From Stenotrophomonas sp. NA06056 (GTDB lineage: Bacteria > Pseudomonadota > Gammaproteobacteria > Xanthomonadales > Xanthomonadaceae), in contig NZ_CP054931.1 in the NCBI RefSeq assembly GCF_013364355.1, forward strand, positions 744,001 through 808,000: 64,000 nucleotides of DNA, given 5' to 3'. Positions 1-9,492 of the stretch are shown piece by piece. The position numbers and the translations under genes are program-made. Positions within the stretch are counted from its first letter, which is position 1; the number at the start of each line of letters is the position of its first letter. The notes below the pieces were generated by a model that ran no database searches, was not told where the DNA came from, and saw nothing but the letters and a program-made list of their open reading frames with translations.

Positions 1-1290
1 TCGCTGGGTGCGGTGCATGCCGCGTTCAAACCACTGGATGGGCGCTTCCGCGATTTCATCGCGATCCCCAAGGCCAACGGGTACCAGTCGCTGCATACCG
101 TGCTGTTCGGGCCGTACGGTTCGCCGATCGAAGTGCAGATCCGCACCGAGGAGATGGACCTGATCGCCGAACGCGGCGTGGCTGCGCACTGGACCTACAA
201 GTTCGGCGGTGATTCGCCCAACAGCGCGCAGAGCCGCGCGCACGCCTGGATCGTCGAACTGATCGATTCGCAGCGTGCTGCGGGTTCGTCGCTGGAGTTC
301 CTCGACAACGTCAAGGTCGACCTGTTCCCGGACGAGGTCTACCTGTTCACGCCGAAGGGCAAGATCCTCGCCCTGCCACGTAATTCCACCGCGCTCGACT
401 TCGCCTATGCCGTGCATACCGATGTCGGCAACATGGCCGTGGCCTCGCGCGTGGACAAGAAACTGGTGCCGTTGCGTACCAAGCTGGTGTCGGGGCAGTC
501 GGTGGAGATCATCACCGCGCGCTCGGCCACGCCCAAGCCGCAGTGGCTGGAGTTCGTGGTCACCAGCAAGGCGCGCACCGCCATCCGCCACCAGCTCAAG
601 CAGCTGGAGCACGAAGATGCCGTGCAGCTGGGCCACCGCATGCTCGACCGCGCGCTGGAGGCCATGGACAGCTCGCTGGAACGGCTGCCGAAGGGGCGCC
701 TGGATGCGTTCCTGGCAGAGCACCGGTTCCCGCGCCTGGAGGCCCTGCTGGCCGAAGTCGCGCTGGGCAACTGGATGCCGACCCAGGCCGCACAGGCGCT
801 GATGGCGTACGCCGAACTGCGCGGCGGCGCGCATTCGCGCCACAGCTCGCAGGAAAAGATCCTCATCAACGGCAGCGAGCGCGGCGTGGTCACCTTCGCC
901 GGCTGTTGCCAGCCGATTCCGGGCGACGACATCATGGGTTACCACACCGCCGGCAAGGGCATCGTGGTGCATCGCATGGATTGCCCGAACCTGGCCGAGC
1001 TGCGCAAGTCGCCCGAGCGTTGGGTGCTGATCGGCTGGGACACCACCGTATCCGGCGACTACGACACCTCGCTGGTGGTGGAAGTGGAGAACGGCACCGG
1101 CGTGCTCGCACAGCTGGCTGCAGCGATCGCGCAGAGTCATTCCAACATCGAGCGCGTGGATTACCTGGACCGCGATTTCAACGCCGCGGTGCTGGCGTTC
1201 AACATCCAGGTACGCGACCGCAACCACCTGGCCGAAGTCATGCGTCGCCTGAGGCGCCTGTCGGTCGTGCAGGCGGTTCGCCGCCAGTAG
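1..1290 (+). CDS. spoT: Bifunctional (p)ppGpp synthase/hydrolase SpoT, 3' part
   Basis: The reading frame is open from base 1, so the N-terminal hydrolase (HD) domain and the start of the synthetase domain lie outside the window. What remains begins in the synthetase domain, which would transfer pyrophosphate from ATP to GDP/GTP. A TGS domain follows at about nt 310-510 (LPRNSTALDFAYAVHTDVGN). Next come a helical region, the conserved CCQPIPGDDI segment (nt 904 on) of the RIS/zinc-finger region, and a C-terminal ACT domain (nt ~1070-1285) used for regulatory sensing. The stop codon TAG is formed by the GTAG of a SMAG repeat. The downstream order ridA-recG is typical of Xanthomonadaceae. Assignment to SpoT rather than RelA rests on this context and is fairly secure. 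Confidence 0.93.
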   Translation, partial: SLGAVHAAFKPLDGRFRDFIAIPKANGYQSLHTVLFGPYGSPIEVQIRTEEMDLIAERGVAAHWTYKFGGDSPNSAQSRAHAWIVELIDSQRAAGSSLEFLDNVKVDLFPDEVYLFTPKGKILALPRNSTALDFAYAVHTDVGNMAVASRVDKKLVPLRTKLVSGQSVEIITARSATPKPQWLEFVVTSKARTAIRHQLKQLEHEDAVQLGHRMLDRALEAMDSSLERLPKGRLDAFLAEHRFPRLEALLAEVALGNWMPTQAAQALMAYAELRGGAHSRHSSQEKILINGSERGVVTFAGCCQPIPGDDIMGYHTAGKGIVVHRMDCPNLAELRKSPERWVLIGWDTTVSGDYDTSLVVEVENGTGVLAQLAAAIAQSHSNIERVDYLDRDFNAAVLAFNIQVRDRNHLAEVMRRLRRLSVVQAVRRQ

Positions 1291-1309
1291 ATCCACGCCA
1301 TGCGTGGAT
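1287..1309 (+). repeat. SMAG-type palindrome 1
   Basis: GTAG followed by the palindrome ATCCACGC-CA-TGCGTGGAT. The GTAG overlaps the spoT stop codon. A second copy follows 40 bp downstream in the same orientation. Confidence 0.9.
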
Positions 1310-1348
1310 GATTCCGGCCGTGCCGGCCCGCCGCGCGGTTCATGCGGG

Positions 1349-1371
1349 GTAGATCCACGCCATGCGTGGAT
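1349..1371 (+). repeat. SMAG-type palindrome 2
   Basis: Same sequence as the copy at 1287, same strand, just upstream of the ridA promoter region. Confidence 0.9.
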
Positions 1372-1385
1372 GCATCCCCACCCGG

Positions 1386-1391
1386 TACAAT
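1386..1391 (+). promoter_or_regulatory. Likely -10 box of ridA
   Basis: TACAAT, 38 bp before the ridA start. No convincing -35 box is visible. Confidence 0.4.
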
Positions 1392-1428
1392 CACCGCTCT
1401 GTTTTCCCCCAACGCACCGGAGCGACCC

Positions 1429-1815
<387 letters not shown>

Positions 1816-1821
1816 CCCCAC

Positions 1822-3933
1822 GTGGCACGCAAGGCGGCGGTCACTCCGGCACTGTCACCCTCCGGTGAAGCATCGCTTGCGATGCTCGCCGGCGTCGGTC
1901 CGGCCGTGGCCGCCAAGCTGCAGGCGCGTGGCCTGGCCACCCTGCAGGATCTCTGGCTGCACCTGCCGCTGCGCTATGAGGACCGCACCCGGCTGACCCG
2001 CATCGAAGACCTGCGCAACGGCATTCCGGCGCAGGTGGAAGTGCGGGTGGTCGCCGTCGAGCGCGGCATGCGCTACCGGCCGATGCTGAAGGTGGCGGTG
2101 GAGGACGAAGGGCAGGGCACCCTGGTGCTGCGCTTCTTCCACTTCCGCCAGCAGCAGGTCGGCCAGTTCGCGGTCGGCAATCGCCTGCGCTGCTTCGGTA
2201 CGCCCAAGCCCGGGCACCTGGGGTTGGAGATCGTCCATCCCAGTTACCAGCTGCTGGGGCGCAATGACGACCCCGATCTCGGCGATCGCCTCGACCCGGT
2301 GTATCCCACCGTCGAAGGCGTTGGCCCGATGACCATGCGCAAGCTGATCGGCCAGGCGCTTGATCGCCTGCCGGAAGAAAGCACGCTGGAACTGCTGCCG
2401 ACCGGCTGGCTCGACGGCCTCGGCCTGCCATCGCTGCGCAGCGCGCTGCTGACCGTGCACCAGCCACCGCCGGATGCCGATCTGGCCGCACTCGCTGCTG
2501 GCACCCATCCAGCGCAGCGCCGGCTGGCGATGGAAGAGCTGCTGGCGCACCACCTCAGCCTGCGGCGCCAGCGCATTGCATTGCAGGCGCATCACGCGCC
2601 GCCGCTGGCCGGTCCCGGCAAGCTGGCCAAGGCGCTGCTCAAGCAGCTGCCATTCGCGTTGACCGGTGCGCAGGCGCGCGTGTTCAAGCAGATCCGCGAA
2701 GACCTCGCACGGCCCAGCCCGATGCTGCGGCTGGTGCAGGGCGATGTCGGTTCCGGCAAGACCGTGGTGGCCGCGTTGGCGGCGATGCTGGCGGTGGAGC
2801 AGGGCAAGCAGGTCGCACTGGCCGCGCCCACCGAACTGCTGGCCGAACAACATCTCAACAACCTGCGCGGCTGGCTGGAACCGCTGGGCGTGCGTATCGC
2901 CTGGCTGGCCGGCAAGGTCACCGGCAAGGCGCGCGCGAAGGTGATGGAACAGGTGGCCAACGGCGAAGCGCAGGTCGTGGTGGGTACCCACGCGCTGATG
3001 CAGGAAGCGGTGGTGTTCCAGGATCTGGCCCTGGCCATCGTCGACGAGCAGCACCGCTTCGGCGTGCACCAGCGGCTTGCGCTGCGCGACAAGGGCAAGG
3101 GCGGCAACAACGTGCCGCATCAGCTGGTGATGACCGCCACGCCGATTCCGCGCACGCTGGCGATGTCCGAATACGCCGACCTGGATGTATCGGCCATCGA
3201 CGAACTGCCACCGGGCCGCACACCGGTACAGACCGTTGCATTGAACAACGATCGTCGCCCCGAGCTGATCGAGCGCATCGCCCTGGCCTGCCAGGAAGGG
3301 CGTCAGGTCTATTGGGTGTGCACACTCATCGAAGAAAGTGAAGAACTGGATGCCACGCCCGCGCAAGCCACCTACGAATCGCTGCAGGCGCTGCTGCCCG
3401 GCGTGCGCGTGGGGCTGGTGCATGGCCGGCTGAAAGCGGCCGAGAAGCTGGCAACGATGGTCGCGTTCAAGGCCGGCGACATCGACCTGCTGGTGGCGAC
3501 CACGGTGATCGAAGTGGGCGTGGACGTGCCCAACGCCTCGCTGATGGTGATCGAGAATGCCGAGCGCCTGGGCCTGGCCCAGCTGCATCAGCTGCGTGGC
3601 CGCGTCGGCCGTGGTTCGGCGGTGTCGCGCTGCGTGCTGCTGTACCAGGCACCGCTTTCGCAGATGGCGCGCGAACGCCTGCAGACCATGCGCGAAACCA
3701 ACGACGGTTTCGTCATCGCCGAGAAGGATCTGGAACTGCGCGGTCCCGGCGAACTGCTGGGCACCCGCCAGACCGGCCTGGCCGGTTTCCGCATTGCCGA
3801 TCTGGCCCGCGATGCGGGTTTGCTGCCGGGCGTGCATGAACTGGCCGAACGCCTGTTGGCGCAGCAACCGGCGCTTGCAGATCGCGTGGTGCAGCGCTGG
3901 ATCGGCACGGCCGTGCGTTACGCCTCGGCCTGA
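1822..3933 (+). CDS. recG: ATP-dependent DNA helicase RecG
   Basis: 703 residues, close to the ~690-705 typical of RecG, a superfamily 2 double-strand DNA translocase that reverses stalled replication forks and processes Holliday junctions and R-loops. An N-terminal wedge/OB-fold region covers about residues 60-250. Walker A GDVGSGKT is at 307-314 and the DEQH box at 408-411 (DEQHRFGVHQR). Motif III MTATPIPRTLAM, the C-terminal helicase domain with TTVIEVGVDVPNAS and QLRGRVGRG, and the RecG-specific C-terminus also follow. The start is a GTG 6 bp after ridA; no better upstream start exists. It is probably co-transcribed with spoT and ridA. Confidence 0.95.
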   Translation: MARKAAVTPALSPSGEASLAMLAGVGPAVAAKLQARGLATLQDLWLHLPLRYEDRTRLTRIEDLRNGIPAQVEVRVVAVERGMRYRPMLKVAVEDEGQGTLVLRFFHFRQQQVGQFAVGNRLRCFGTPKPGHLGLEIVHPSYQLLGRNDDPDLGDRLDPVYPTVEGVGPMTMRKLIGQALDRLPEESTLELLPTGWLDGLGLPSLRSALLTVHQPPPDADLAALAAGTHPAQRRLAMEELLAHHLSLRRQRIALQAHHAPPLAGPGKLAKALLKQLPFALTGAQARVFKQIREDLARPSPMLRLVQGDVGSGKTVVAALAAMLAVEQGKQVALAAPTELLAEQHLNNLRGWLEPLGVRIAWLAGKVTGKARAKVMEQVANGEAQVVVGTHALMQEAVVFQDLALAIVDEQHRFGVHQRLALRDKGKGGNNVPHQLVMTATPIPRTLAMSEYADLDVSAIDELPPGRTPVQTVALNNDRRPELIERIALACQEGRQVYWVCTLIEESEELDATPAQATYESLQALLPGVRVGLVHGRLKAAEKLATMVAFKAGDIDLLVATTVIEVGVDVPNASLMVIENAERLGLAQLHQLRGRVGRGSAVSRCVLLYQAPLSQMARERLQTMRETNDGFVIAEKDLELRGPGELLGTRQTGLAGFRIADLARDAGLLPGVHELAERLLAQQPALADRVVQRWIGTAVRYASA

Positions 3934-3938
3934 TCCCT

Positions 3939-4006
3939 GTAGAGCCGAGCCCATGCTCGGCTGCCGTTCGCGCTGCGCGCGTGCATCGAGCATGGATCGC
4001 CCCTAC
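3939..4006 (+). repeat. SMAG dimer, convergent, arms diverged
   Basis: A forward copy (3939-3962, GTAG plus AGCCGAGC-CC-ATGCTCGGCT) faces a more degenerate reverse copy ending CTAC at 4006. The unit is therefore bounded by GTAG and CTAC and follows the recG stop. Confidence 0.7.
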
Positions 4007-4014
4007 AAAAGCCT

Positions 4015-4037
4015 ATCCACGCATGGCATGGATCTAC
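4015..4037 (-). repeat. SMAG-type palindrome, reverse orientation
   Basis: ATCCACGC-ATG-GCATGGATCTAC on the plus strand. It lies between the convergent ends of recG and the small minus-strand gene. Confidence 0.85.
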
Positions 4038-4046
4038 TGGTATCTG

Positions 4047-4457
4047 CTAGACGGCAGTCAACTGCGTCCCCATGTATTCGGACAAACCACGGCAGGCCAG
4101 CAGCAGTCCTTCGCGGATGTCATCGCCTATCTGCTGCACTTCTTCGCCGTCCACGCGCACGCGCTCACTGGCGTGCAGCATCTCCAGCAGCATGATCAGC
4201 CCGGCATTGGCGCGGTCGATGCGGGCCAGCGCCACACGTTGCCCCGGCGTATGCCACCGGCTTGGCCACGGCTGACCGTCGGCACCTTCGCCCTGACGGA
4301 TGCGCCTGAGGCAACCCAGCAAGGTGAAGCCGTCATCCGCAGGTGCGCTCGCAGGGGCGGCGAGGGTGGTTTCCAGGGCCTGCGCCAGTTCATCGGGGAT
4401 GCTGGCGGCGGCGTCGCCGAGCGTGGCGAACAGGAAGGGATAGCGGGATGCGGTCAT
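4047..4457 (-). CDS. Conserved-looking hypothetical protein, 136 aa
   Basis: I do not recognise a function. The chosen start gives MTASRYPFLFATLGDAAASI; the open frame continues upstream to 4655, but that part lies in inverted repeats and reads as low-complexity Arg/Pro-rich sequence, so I treat it as non-coding. The protein is mostly helical in appearance and acidic overall, with no signal peptide, membrane segment or cysteine motif; Gly/Trp/Arg residues cluster in the middle (LLGCLRRIRQGEGADGQPWP). The C-terminus (DDIREGLLLACRGLSEYMG) looks amphipathic. It stands alone between recG and the nucleoside hydrolase, converging on recG, and its upstream region is unusually structured (see 4487-4695). 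Confidence 0.7.
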   Translation of the reverse strand: MTASRYPFLFATLGDAAASIPDELAQALETTLAAPASAPADDGFTLLGCLRRIRQGEGADGQPWPSRWHTPGQRVALARIDRANAGLIMLLEMLHASERVRVDGEEVQQIGDDIREGLLLACRGLSEYMGTQLTAV

Positions 4458-4486
4458 GTCGGCAGTCCTTGTGCGCAAGGCAAGAG

Positions 4487-4695
4487 GCCACCCACGCGAA
4501 GGCGAGGGTGGCGGGCGGTGAGTGGTTGCAATACCGGTGACTGCCTCAAGAACGCCGGCGGGCGCGAAGCCCCCACGCACCGCCCGCCATAAAACGCACG
4601 GACGGATTGCCTGCCGGACGCCACGCAGGAACACGCGCGCAACGCCGGCAGGCAAGCGTAAACAACAAGGCAGTCAAACGGGATTGCAAGCCCGT
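4487..4695 (-). other. Cluster of nested inverted repeats upstream of the 4047-4457 gene
   Basis: At least five perfect pairings are visible: 4487-4493 with 4506-4512 (7 bp); 4509-4520 with 4578-4589 (12 bp, TGGCGGGCGGTG type); 4526-4532 with 4683-4689 (TTGCAAT); 4539-4546 with 4668-4675 (GACTGCCT); and 4607-4617 with 4645-4655 (TTGCCTGCCGG). A short ACGGG/CCCGT hairpin sits at 4678-4695. The 4526/4689 and 4539/4675 pairs nest into one long stem that encloses the 4607/4655 hairpin. The 4509-4520 pairing crosses that stem, so it must be an alternative fold or a pseudoknot. The strand is assumed from the downstream gene. Confidence 0.5.
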
Positions 4696-4774
4696 GCCAT
4701 CCGTTGTCGATGGCCTCTCATGATGTCCACGACAGCCCCCGTCGCTTCAATCAGAATCATTGGAAAAATCGAAA

Positions 4775-4792
4775 ACGCTGCAGTTGCAGCGT
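4775..4792. repeat. Short perfect hairpin
   Basis: ACGCTGCA-GT-TGCAGCGT, an 8-bp stem with a 2-base spacer, in the gene-free stretch 4458-5181. Confidence 0.5.
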
Positions 4793-4844
4793 GGCCCTGC
4801 GAGGCGGGCTGATTACGTCATTGTTCTCGATCCTTCCGACATCC

Positions 4845-4867
4845 ATCCACGCATGGCGTGGATCTAC
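4845..4867 (-). repeat. SMAG-type palindrome, reverse orientation
   Basis: ATCCACGC-ATG-GCGTGGATCTAC on the plus strand; perfect arms and a terminal CTAC. It is followed by an unusually AT-rich stretch to about 4920. Confidence 0.88.
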
Positions 4868-4936
4868 CAATTCCATTTCCATCGATTCCGTCAATTGCAT
4901 TTCCAGAAATCCGGCAGCCGCACGTAACCTGTCGAA

Positions 4937-5038
4937 GGCGGGGTGGGTCCGGTGGTGGGGGTGTCCGCGGCATGGATGCCGCGGCCAAGCCCCCAGGGAT
5001 GGGTTCACGGCGTCCCCCGCAACCGGACCCATCCCGCC
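4937..5038 (+). ncRNA. Structured repeat element, copy 1 (candidate RNA or mobile palindrome)
   Basis: The outer stem 4937-4953 pairs with 5022-5038 (17 positions, one of them G-U). Inside is a hairpin CCGCGGCAT-GG-ATGCCGCGG (4965-4984), and GGGGG at 4957-4961 can pair with CCCCC at 5014-5018. Two further copies with different stem sequences but the same architecture and the same GCATGGATGC or CCATGGATGG tip lie at 58930-59033 (minus) and 59229-59334 (plus). This copy ends 143 bp before the nucleoside hydrolase start. It is typed ncRNA because of the conserved fold; transcription is not demonstrated. Confidence 0.5.
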
Positions 5039-5181
5039 ACCCCAAGGAATGCCAGCTTTTGCCGTTGCCGTTGCTCCTGCCCTTGCGGGTGCAGGGCGCC
5101 GCCCTGCCGAACCCGAACCCCCATACTTGCAACGGTCATCTTCCCGGTCCACACTTCGTTGCCGATCTGAAGACGGCAACG

Positions 5182-6120
5182 ATGACCAAGAAGATCCCGC
5201 TGTTGATCGATACCGACCCCGGTGTCGACGACGCACTGGCCCTGCTGATGGCCTTCGCCGATGAACGGCATGACGTGGTCGCCCTGACCATCGCCGCCGG
5301 CAACGTAGGCCTGCAGTACACCGTCCGCAACGCCCTCAAGCTCTGCGACATCGTCGGCCGCGCCGACGTGCCGGTGTTCGCCGGCAGCCCCGATCCGCTG
5401 CTGCATCCGTCCGTTGACGCCGCCCACGTGCATGGCCGCGATGGCTACGGCGACGTCGATCTGCCGCCGCCGAGCCGCCAGGCCGACGCCGAACATGCCG
5501 CATTGGCGATCCTGCGTCTGTCGCACGAACATGCCGGCGAACTGATGCTGGTGATGCTCGGCCCGCTGACCAACCTGGCGCTGGCGCTGAAGCTCGATCC
5601 GACCCTGCCACAGCGCATCAAGCGCATCGTGGTGATGGGCGGGGCAGTCACCTGCCACGGCAACATCACCCCGGCAGCCGAATTCAACATCGCCTTCGAT
5701 CCGGAAGCGGCGCACGTGGTGTTCACCTCGTTCAAGCACCTGCTGGTGTCGGACTGGGAAGCCACCGTTGCCCACGGCCTGCCGCTGACCGAAGCCGAGC
5801 AGTGGCTGGGCGCCGATTCCGATCGCGCGCGCTTCTACGAGCTGATCTCGCGCAAGACCCGTGGCCTGTCCGAAGACAGCAAGGGCGGCCGTTGGTACAC
5901 CGCCGATGCGCTGGCCATGGCCTGGGCGCTGAACCCGGAAGGCCAGCTGCAGGTCGAGTCGCGGCCGCTGAATGTGGAGCTGAACGGCACGTTCAGCCGT
6001 GGCGCCACCATCGTCGACTGGAACCGCCAGACCGGCCAGCCGGACAACTGCGATCTGCTGATGGCCTACGACCAGGGGCGTTTCGAGGCCCTGGTACGCC
6101 AGGCCCTGGGCGCAGGCTGA
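5182..6120 (+). CDS. Inosine/uridine-preferring nucleoside hydrolase (IunH/RihA-type)
   Basis: 312 residues, the normal length of this family, which cleaves the N-glycosidic bond of ribonucleosides to give base and ribose in salvage. The N-terminal Ca2+-binding signature IDTDPGVDDALALLMA is at residues 9-24, followed by the family motifs VFAGSPDPLL, HVHGRDGYGD and MLGPLTNLALAL, and VMGGAVTCHGNITPAAEFNIAFDPEAA. A C-terminal Asp lies in the DALAMAWALNP segment. The ATG that places the DTDPG motif at the very N-terminus was chosen; the longer upstream frame runs through the structured element at 4937-5038. A hairpin at 6136-6161 follows the gene. Exact substrate preference cannot be read from the sequence. 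Confidence 0.92.
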   Translation: MTKKIPLLIDTDPGVDDALALLMAFADERHDVVALTIAAGNVGLQYTVRNALKLCDIVGRADVPVFAGSPDPLLHPSVDAAHVHGRDGYGDVDLPPPSRQADAEHAALAILRLSHEHAGELMLVMLGPLTNLALALKLDPTLPQRIKRIVVMGGAVTCHGNITPAAEFNIAFDPEAAHVVFTSFKHLLVSDWEATVAHGLPLTEAEQWLGADSDRARFYELISRKTRGLSEDSKGGRWYTADALAMAWALNPEGQLQVESRPLNVELNGTFSRGATIVDWNRQTGQPDNCDLLMAYDQGRFEALVRQALGAG

Positions 6121-6135
6121 GGCCAGTTCCCCCGC

Positions 6136-6161
6136 ACTGGTTGCCCCGGGCGGCAACCAGT
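6136..6161. terminator. Inverted repeat between the nucleoside hydrolase and rpmE2
   Basis: ACTGGTTGCC (6136-6145) pairs perfectly with GGCAACCAGT (6152-6161), loop of 6. There is no T-run, and the left arm overlaps the likely -35 region of rpmE2, so it may be a terminator or an operator. Confidence 0.4.
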
Positions 6162-6170
6162 GCTTATAAT
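6141..6170 (+). promoter_or_regulatory. Promoter of rpmE2
   Basis: TTGCCC (6141-6146), an 18-bp spacer, then a consensus TATAAT (6165-6170), 38 bp before the start codon. Confidence 0.6.
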
Positions 6171-6208
6171 GCCGCTCTTGACCACCAGCCCATTTACGGT
6201 GTGAGCCC

Positions 6209-6451
6209 ATGAAGGCCGATATCCATCCGAACTACCGCGACGTCGTCTTCCATGACGTCACCTCCGATTTCAAGATCCTGACCCGCTCGACCATGGCGAC
6301 GAAGGAAACCATCAAGTGGGAAGACGGCAACGACTACCCGCTGGTGAAGGTTGAAATTTCCTCGGCTTCGCATCCGTTCTACACGGGCAAGCACAAGGTC
6401 ATCGACACCTCGGGCCGTATCGACAAGTTCCAGAAGCGCTACGCGCGCTGA
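6209..6451 (+). CDS. rpmE2: 50S ribosomal protein L31 type B
   Basis: 80 residues, starting [16 protein letters not shown] and containing [17 protein letters not shown], the signature of L31. It lacks the zinc-binding cysteines of type A L31, which makes it type B (zinc-independent). It contributes to the central protuberance of the large subunit and to contact with the small subunit. In several bacteria the type B gene is repressed by Zur when zinc is plentiful; I see no recognisable Zur box here, only the inverted repeat at 6136-6161. It is transcribed alone, with a consensus TATAAT upstream and a strong terminator immediately downstream. Confidence 0.95.
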   Translation: MKADIHPNYRDVVFHDVTSDFKILTRSTMATKETIKWEDGNDYPLVKVEISSASHPFYTGKHKVIDTSGRIDKFQKRYAR

Positions 6452-6474
6452 TACGTCGTACCCGGTTCGAACCG

Positions 6475-6505
6475 ACGGCCGCGCTCTGCGCGGCCGTTTG
6501 TTTTT
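6475..6505 (+). terminator. Intrinsic terminator of rpmE2
   Basis: 9-bp perfect stem ACGGCCGCG/CGCGGCCGT, loop CTCTG, then TTGTTTTT. Confidence 0.9.
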
Positions 6506-6652
6506 GTCCAGCGCCTACCCAACGGGCGTTTGGATGGACGGAACACTGCGTCCTTGTGACACCGCTTTTGCCGATCCGGGCCGCTTGCTGGCAGGGTGCC
6601 GGCTGCCTGTCGTCTACGACTTCTGTCTAGCGCCGGGGAAATGCTGCTGTGC

Positions 6653-6658
6653 GATAAT
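6653..6658 (+). promoter_or_regulatory. Possible -10 box of gltA
   Basis: GATAAT, 89 bp before the GTG start of gltA; no clear -35 partner. Confidence 0.35.
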
Positions 6659-6747
6659 GACCTGATCCCCGGCACAGGCCGAGGACGTCATTCACGTGCC
6701 TGACCAATGCGCTTGGGCAGGCGCCTTCCCATGAAGGAGCGCACACA

Positions 6748-8025
<1,278 letters not shown>

Positions 8026-8050
8026 TCGCTCTGCGTAGTTTGTGCTGGAG

Positions 8051-8080
8051 ACGCCCCGCGATTGCGGGGCGTTTTTTTTT
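8051..8080 (+). terminator. Intrinsic terminator of gltA
   Basis: ACGCCCCGC and GCGGGGCGT form a 9-bp stem, followed by a run of nine T. Confidence 0.95.
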
Positions 8081-8094
8081 GGGGAGCGGGCTTG

Positions 8095-8165
8095 GTAGGT
8101 GCGGACCGTTGGTCCGCACGATTTCGGCGCCCGCGAAAAATCATCCACGCATGGCGTGGATCTAC
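8095..8165. repeat. SMAG dimer: forward 8095-8119, reverse 8143-8165
   Basis: The forward copy is GTAG with arms GTGCGGACC/GGTCCGCAC. The reverse copy has the ATCCACGC arms and ends CTAC. The two copies belong to different arm subtypes yet form one GTAG...CTAC unit. Confidence 0.85.
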
Positions 8166-8168
8166 GTG

Positions 8169-8235
8169 GGTGCCTACCTTGGTTGGCACGATCTCGGCAT
8201 CAAAGGAAAACCATCCACGCATGGCGTGGATCTAC
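8169..8235. repeat. Degenerate SMAG-like palindrome plus a reverse SMAG (8213-8235)
   Basis: 8169-8190 carries GTGCC/GGCAC-type arms with a damaged centre and GTGG in place of GTAG. 8213-8235 is a perfect reverse copy ending CTAC. Together with 8095-8165 this fills most of the gap between gltA and the next gene. Confidence 0.7.
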
Positions 8236-8370
8236 TGTGCCCCGGCACTTGGCACGATGTCCACCGCGCAAAGACCGCGTGATTCAAGGGTCTCTCCAGC
8301 TTCACAACCGCACGTGCAGCCTCAGGACACCAACTGCACCCGCAGCACCTGATACGGAGCGTTCGACCCC

Positions 8371-9465
8371 ATGAGTACCCGATTCGACCCACCCGAGCGC
8401 GGCCCGCTTGGTCCCGACGTCGCCACTGTCGTCACCACTCCCATCGTGCCGCCCACCAGCGAGAGCGCAGTGTCGTGGGGCGCGATTCTGGCCGGTGCCG
8501 TTGCCGCCGCTGCGCTGTCCCTCATCCTGCTCATCCTGGGTGTAGGCCTTGGCCTGTCCTCGGTATCGCCGTGGTCGTTCGAGGGCGTTTCCAAGGAAAC
8601 CTTCGGCTGGACCAGCATCGCTTGGCTCACCTTCACCGCGCTGGCCGCTTCGGGCCTGGGCGGCTATCTGGCAGGCCGACTGCGCACCAAGTGGACGCAG
8701 ATCCATGGCGATGAAACCTACTTTCGCGATACCGCGCACGGCTTTGTGTCGTGGGCGGTGGCCACGCTGCTCACTGCTGGCCTGCTGACCTCGGCCATCG
8801 GTGGCGTGCTGGGCGCCGGCGCAAAGGTGGCTGGTGCCACCGCAGGCGCCGCGGTCTCCACCGCAGGTGTTGCTGCTGCCGGTGTCGGCACCGCGGCTGC
8901 CGGCGGCCAGGAAGGCGACCTCGACTACTGGGTGGATTCGCTGTTCCGCAACGCCACCCCGCCAGGCCCGGACGCCGCCGGTGCACCTCCGGCTCCGCCG
9001 GCAGCGGGCGCAGCACCGGGCAACGGCCCGATCGACCCTGCCGCACCGCCGCCGGCCGCCGCCAGCGTTGGCCCGCGTGACGCACGCACGGCCCCGCCGC
9101 CGCCGCGCCCGATGCCGGGCAATGGCCCGATGGGTGACCGTCGCGAAGTGCGTGCCGAAGTGAACCGCATCATCATCAACAGTCTGCAGGGAGATGGCCT
9201 GGACCCGGCCGATACCCAGTACCTGTCGCAGCTGATTGCGCGCGAGACGGGCATGAGTCCCGCCGAAGCGCAGGCCCGCGTGACCGACGTGCAGACCCGC
9301 ATGCGTGCCGCGCTGGAAAAGGCCAAGACCACCGCCAAGCAGGCTGCCGATGATGCCCGCAAGGCCACGGCGTATGCCGCGCTGTGGCTGTTCATCACTC
9401 TGCTGATCGGCGCGTTCTTCGCCAGCCTCAGCGCCACCTGGGGCGGCCGTCGCCGCGACCTGTAA
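8371..9465 (+). CDS. Predicted inner-membrane protein of unknown function, 364 aa
   Basis: Not recognised as a named family. Hydrophobic segments are visible at about residues 38-62 (ILAGAVAAAALSLILLILGV), 78-100 (SIAWLTFTALAASGLGGYLA) and 120-175 (two glycine/alanine-rich spans), and one near the C-terminus (AALWLFITLLIGAFFASLSA, ~331-350). Between ~185 and 265 lies a long Pro/Ala/Gly-rich linker, probably extra-membrane. Residues 265-330 look like a charged helical domain (EVNRIIINSLQGDGLDPADT) with coiled-coil character. The first ATG after the SMAG cluster was chosen. It is followed 27 bp later by a tiny membrane protein, probably in the same operon. Confidence 0.8.
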   Translation: MSTRFDPPERGPLGPDVATVVTTPIVPPTSESAVSWGAILAGAVAAAALSLILLILGVGLGLSSVSPWSFEGVSKETFGWTSIAWLTFTALAASGLGGYLAGRLRTKWTQIHGDETYFRDTAHGFVSWAVATLLTAGLLTSAIGGVLGAGAKVAGATAGAAVSTAGVAAAGVGTAAAGGQEGDLDYWVDSLFRNATPPGPDAAGAPPAPPAAGAAPGNGPIDPAAPPPAAASVGPRDARTAPPPPRPMPGNGPMGDRREVRAEVNRIIINSLQGDGLDPADTQYLSQLIARETGMSPAEAQARVTDVQTRMRAALEKAKTTAKQAADDARKATAYAALWLFITLLIGAFFASLSATWGGRRRDL

Positions 9466-9492
9466 TCCGCATCTGATGCAAGGAGACCTGCC

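Noticed and set aside
4458..4655. N-terminal extension of the 4047-4457 gene
   Set aside because: It is in frame, but the DNA consists of inverted repeats and the peptide is Arg/Pro-rich. The ATG at 4457 gives a coherent protein.
4678..4700. tRNA-like fold near 4680
   Set aside because: A short hairpin ACGGG/CCCGT resembles a T-arm at first glance, but there is no cloverleaf, no GTTCGA-type loop and no acceptor stem.
5184..5351. Longer nucleoside hydrolase start at 4858
   Set aside because: It would put ~108 residues before the DTDPG motif that is always N-terminal, and would translate the structured element.
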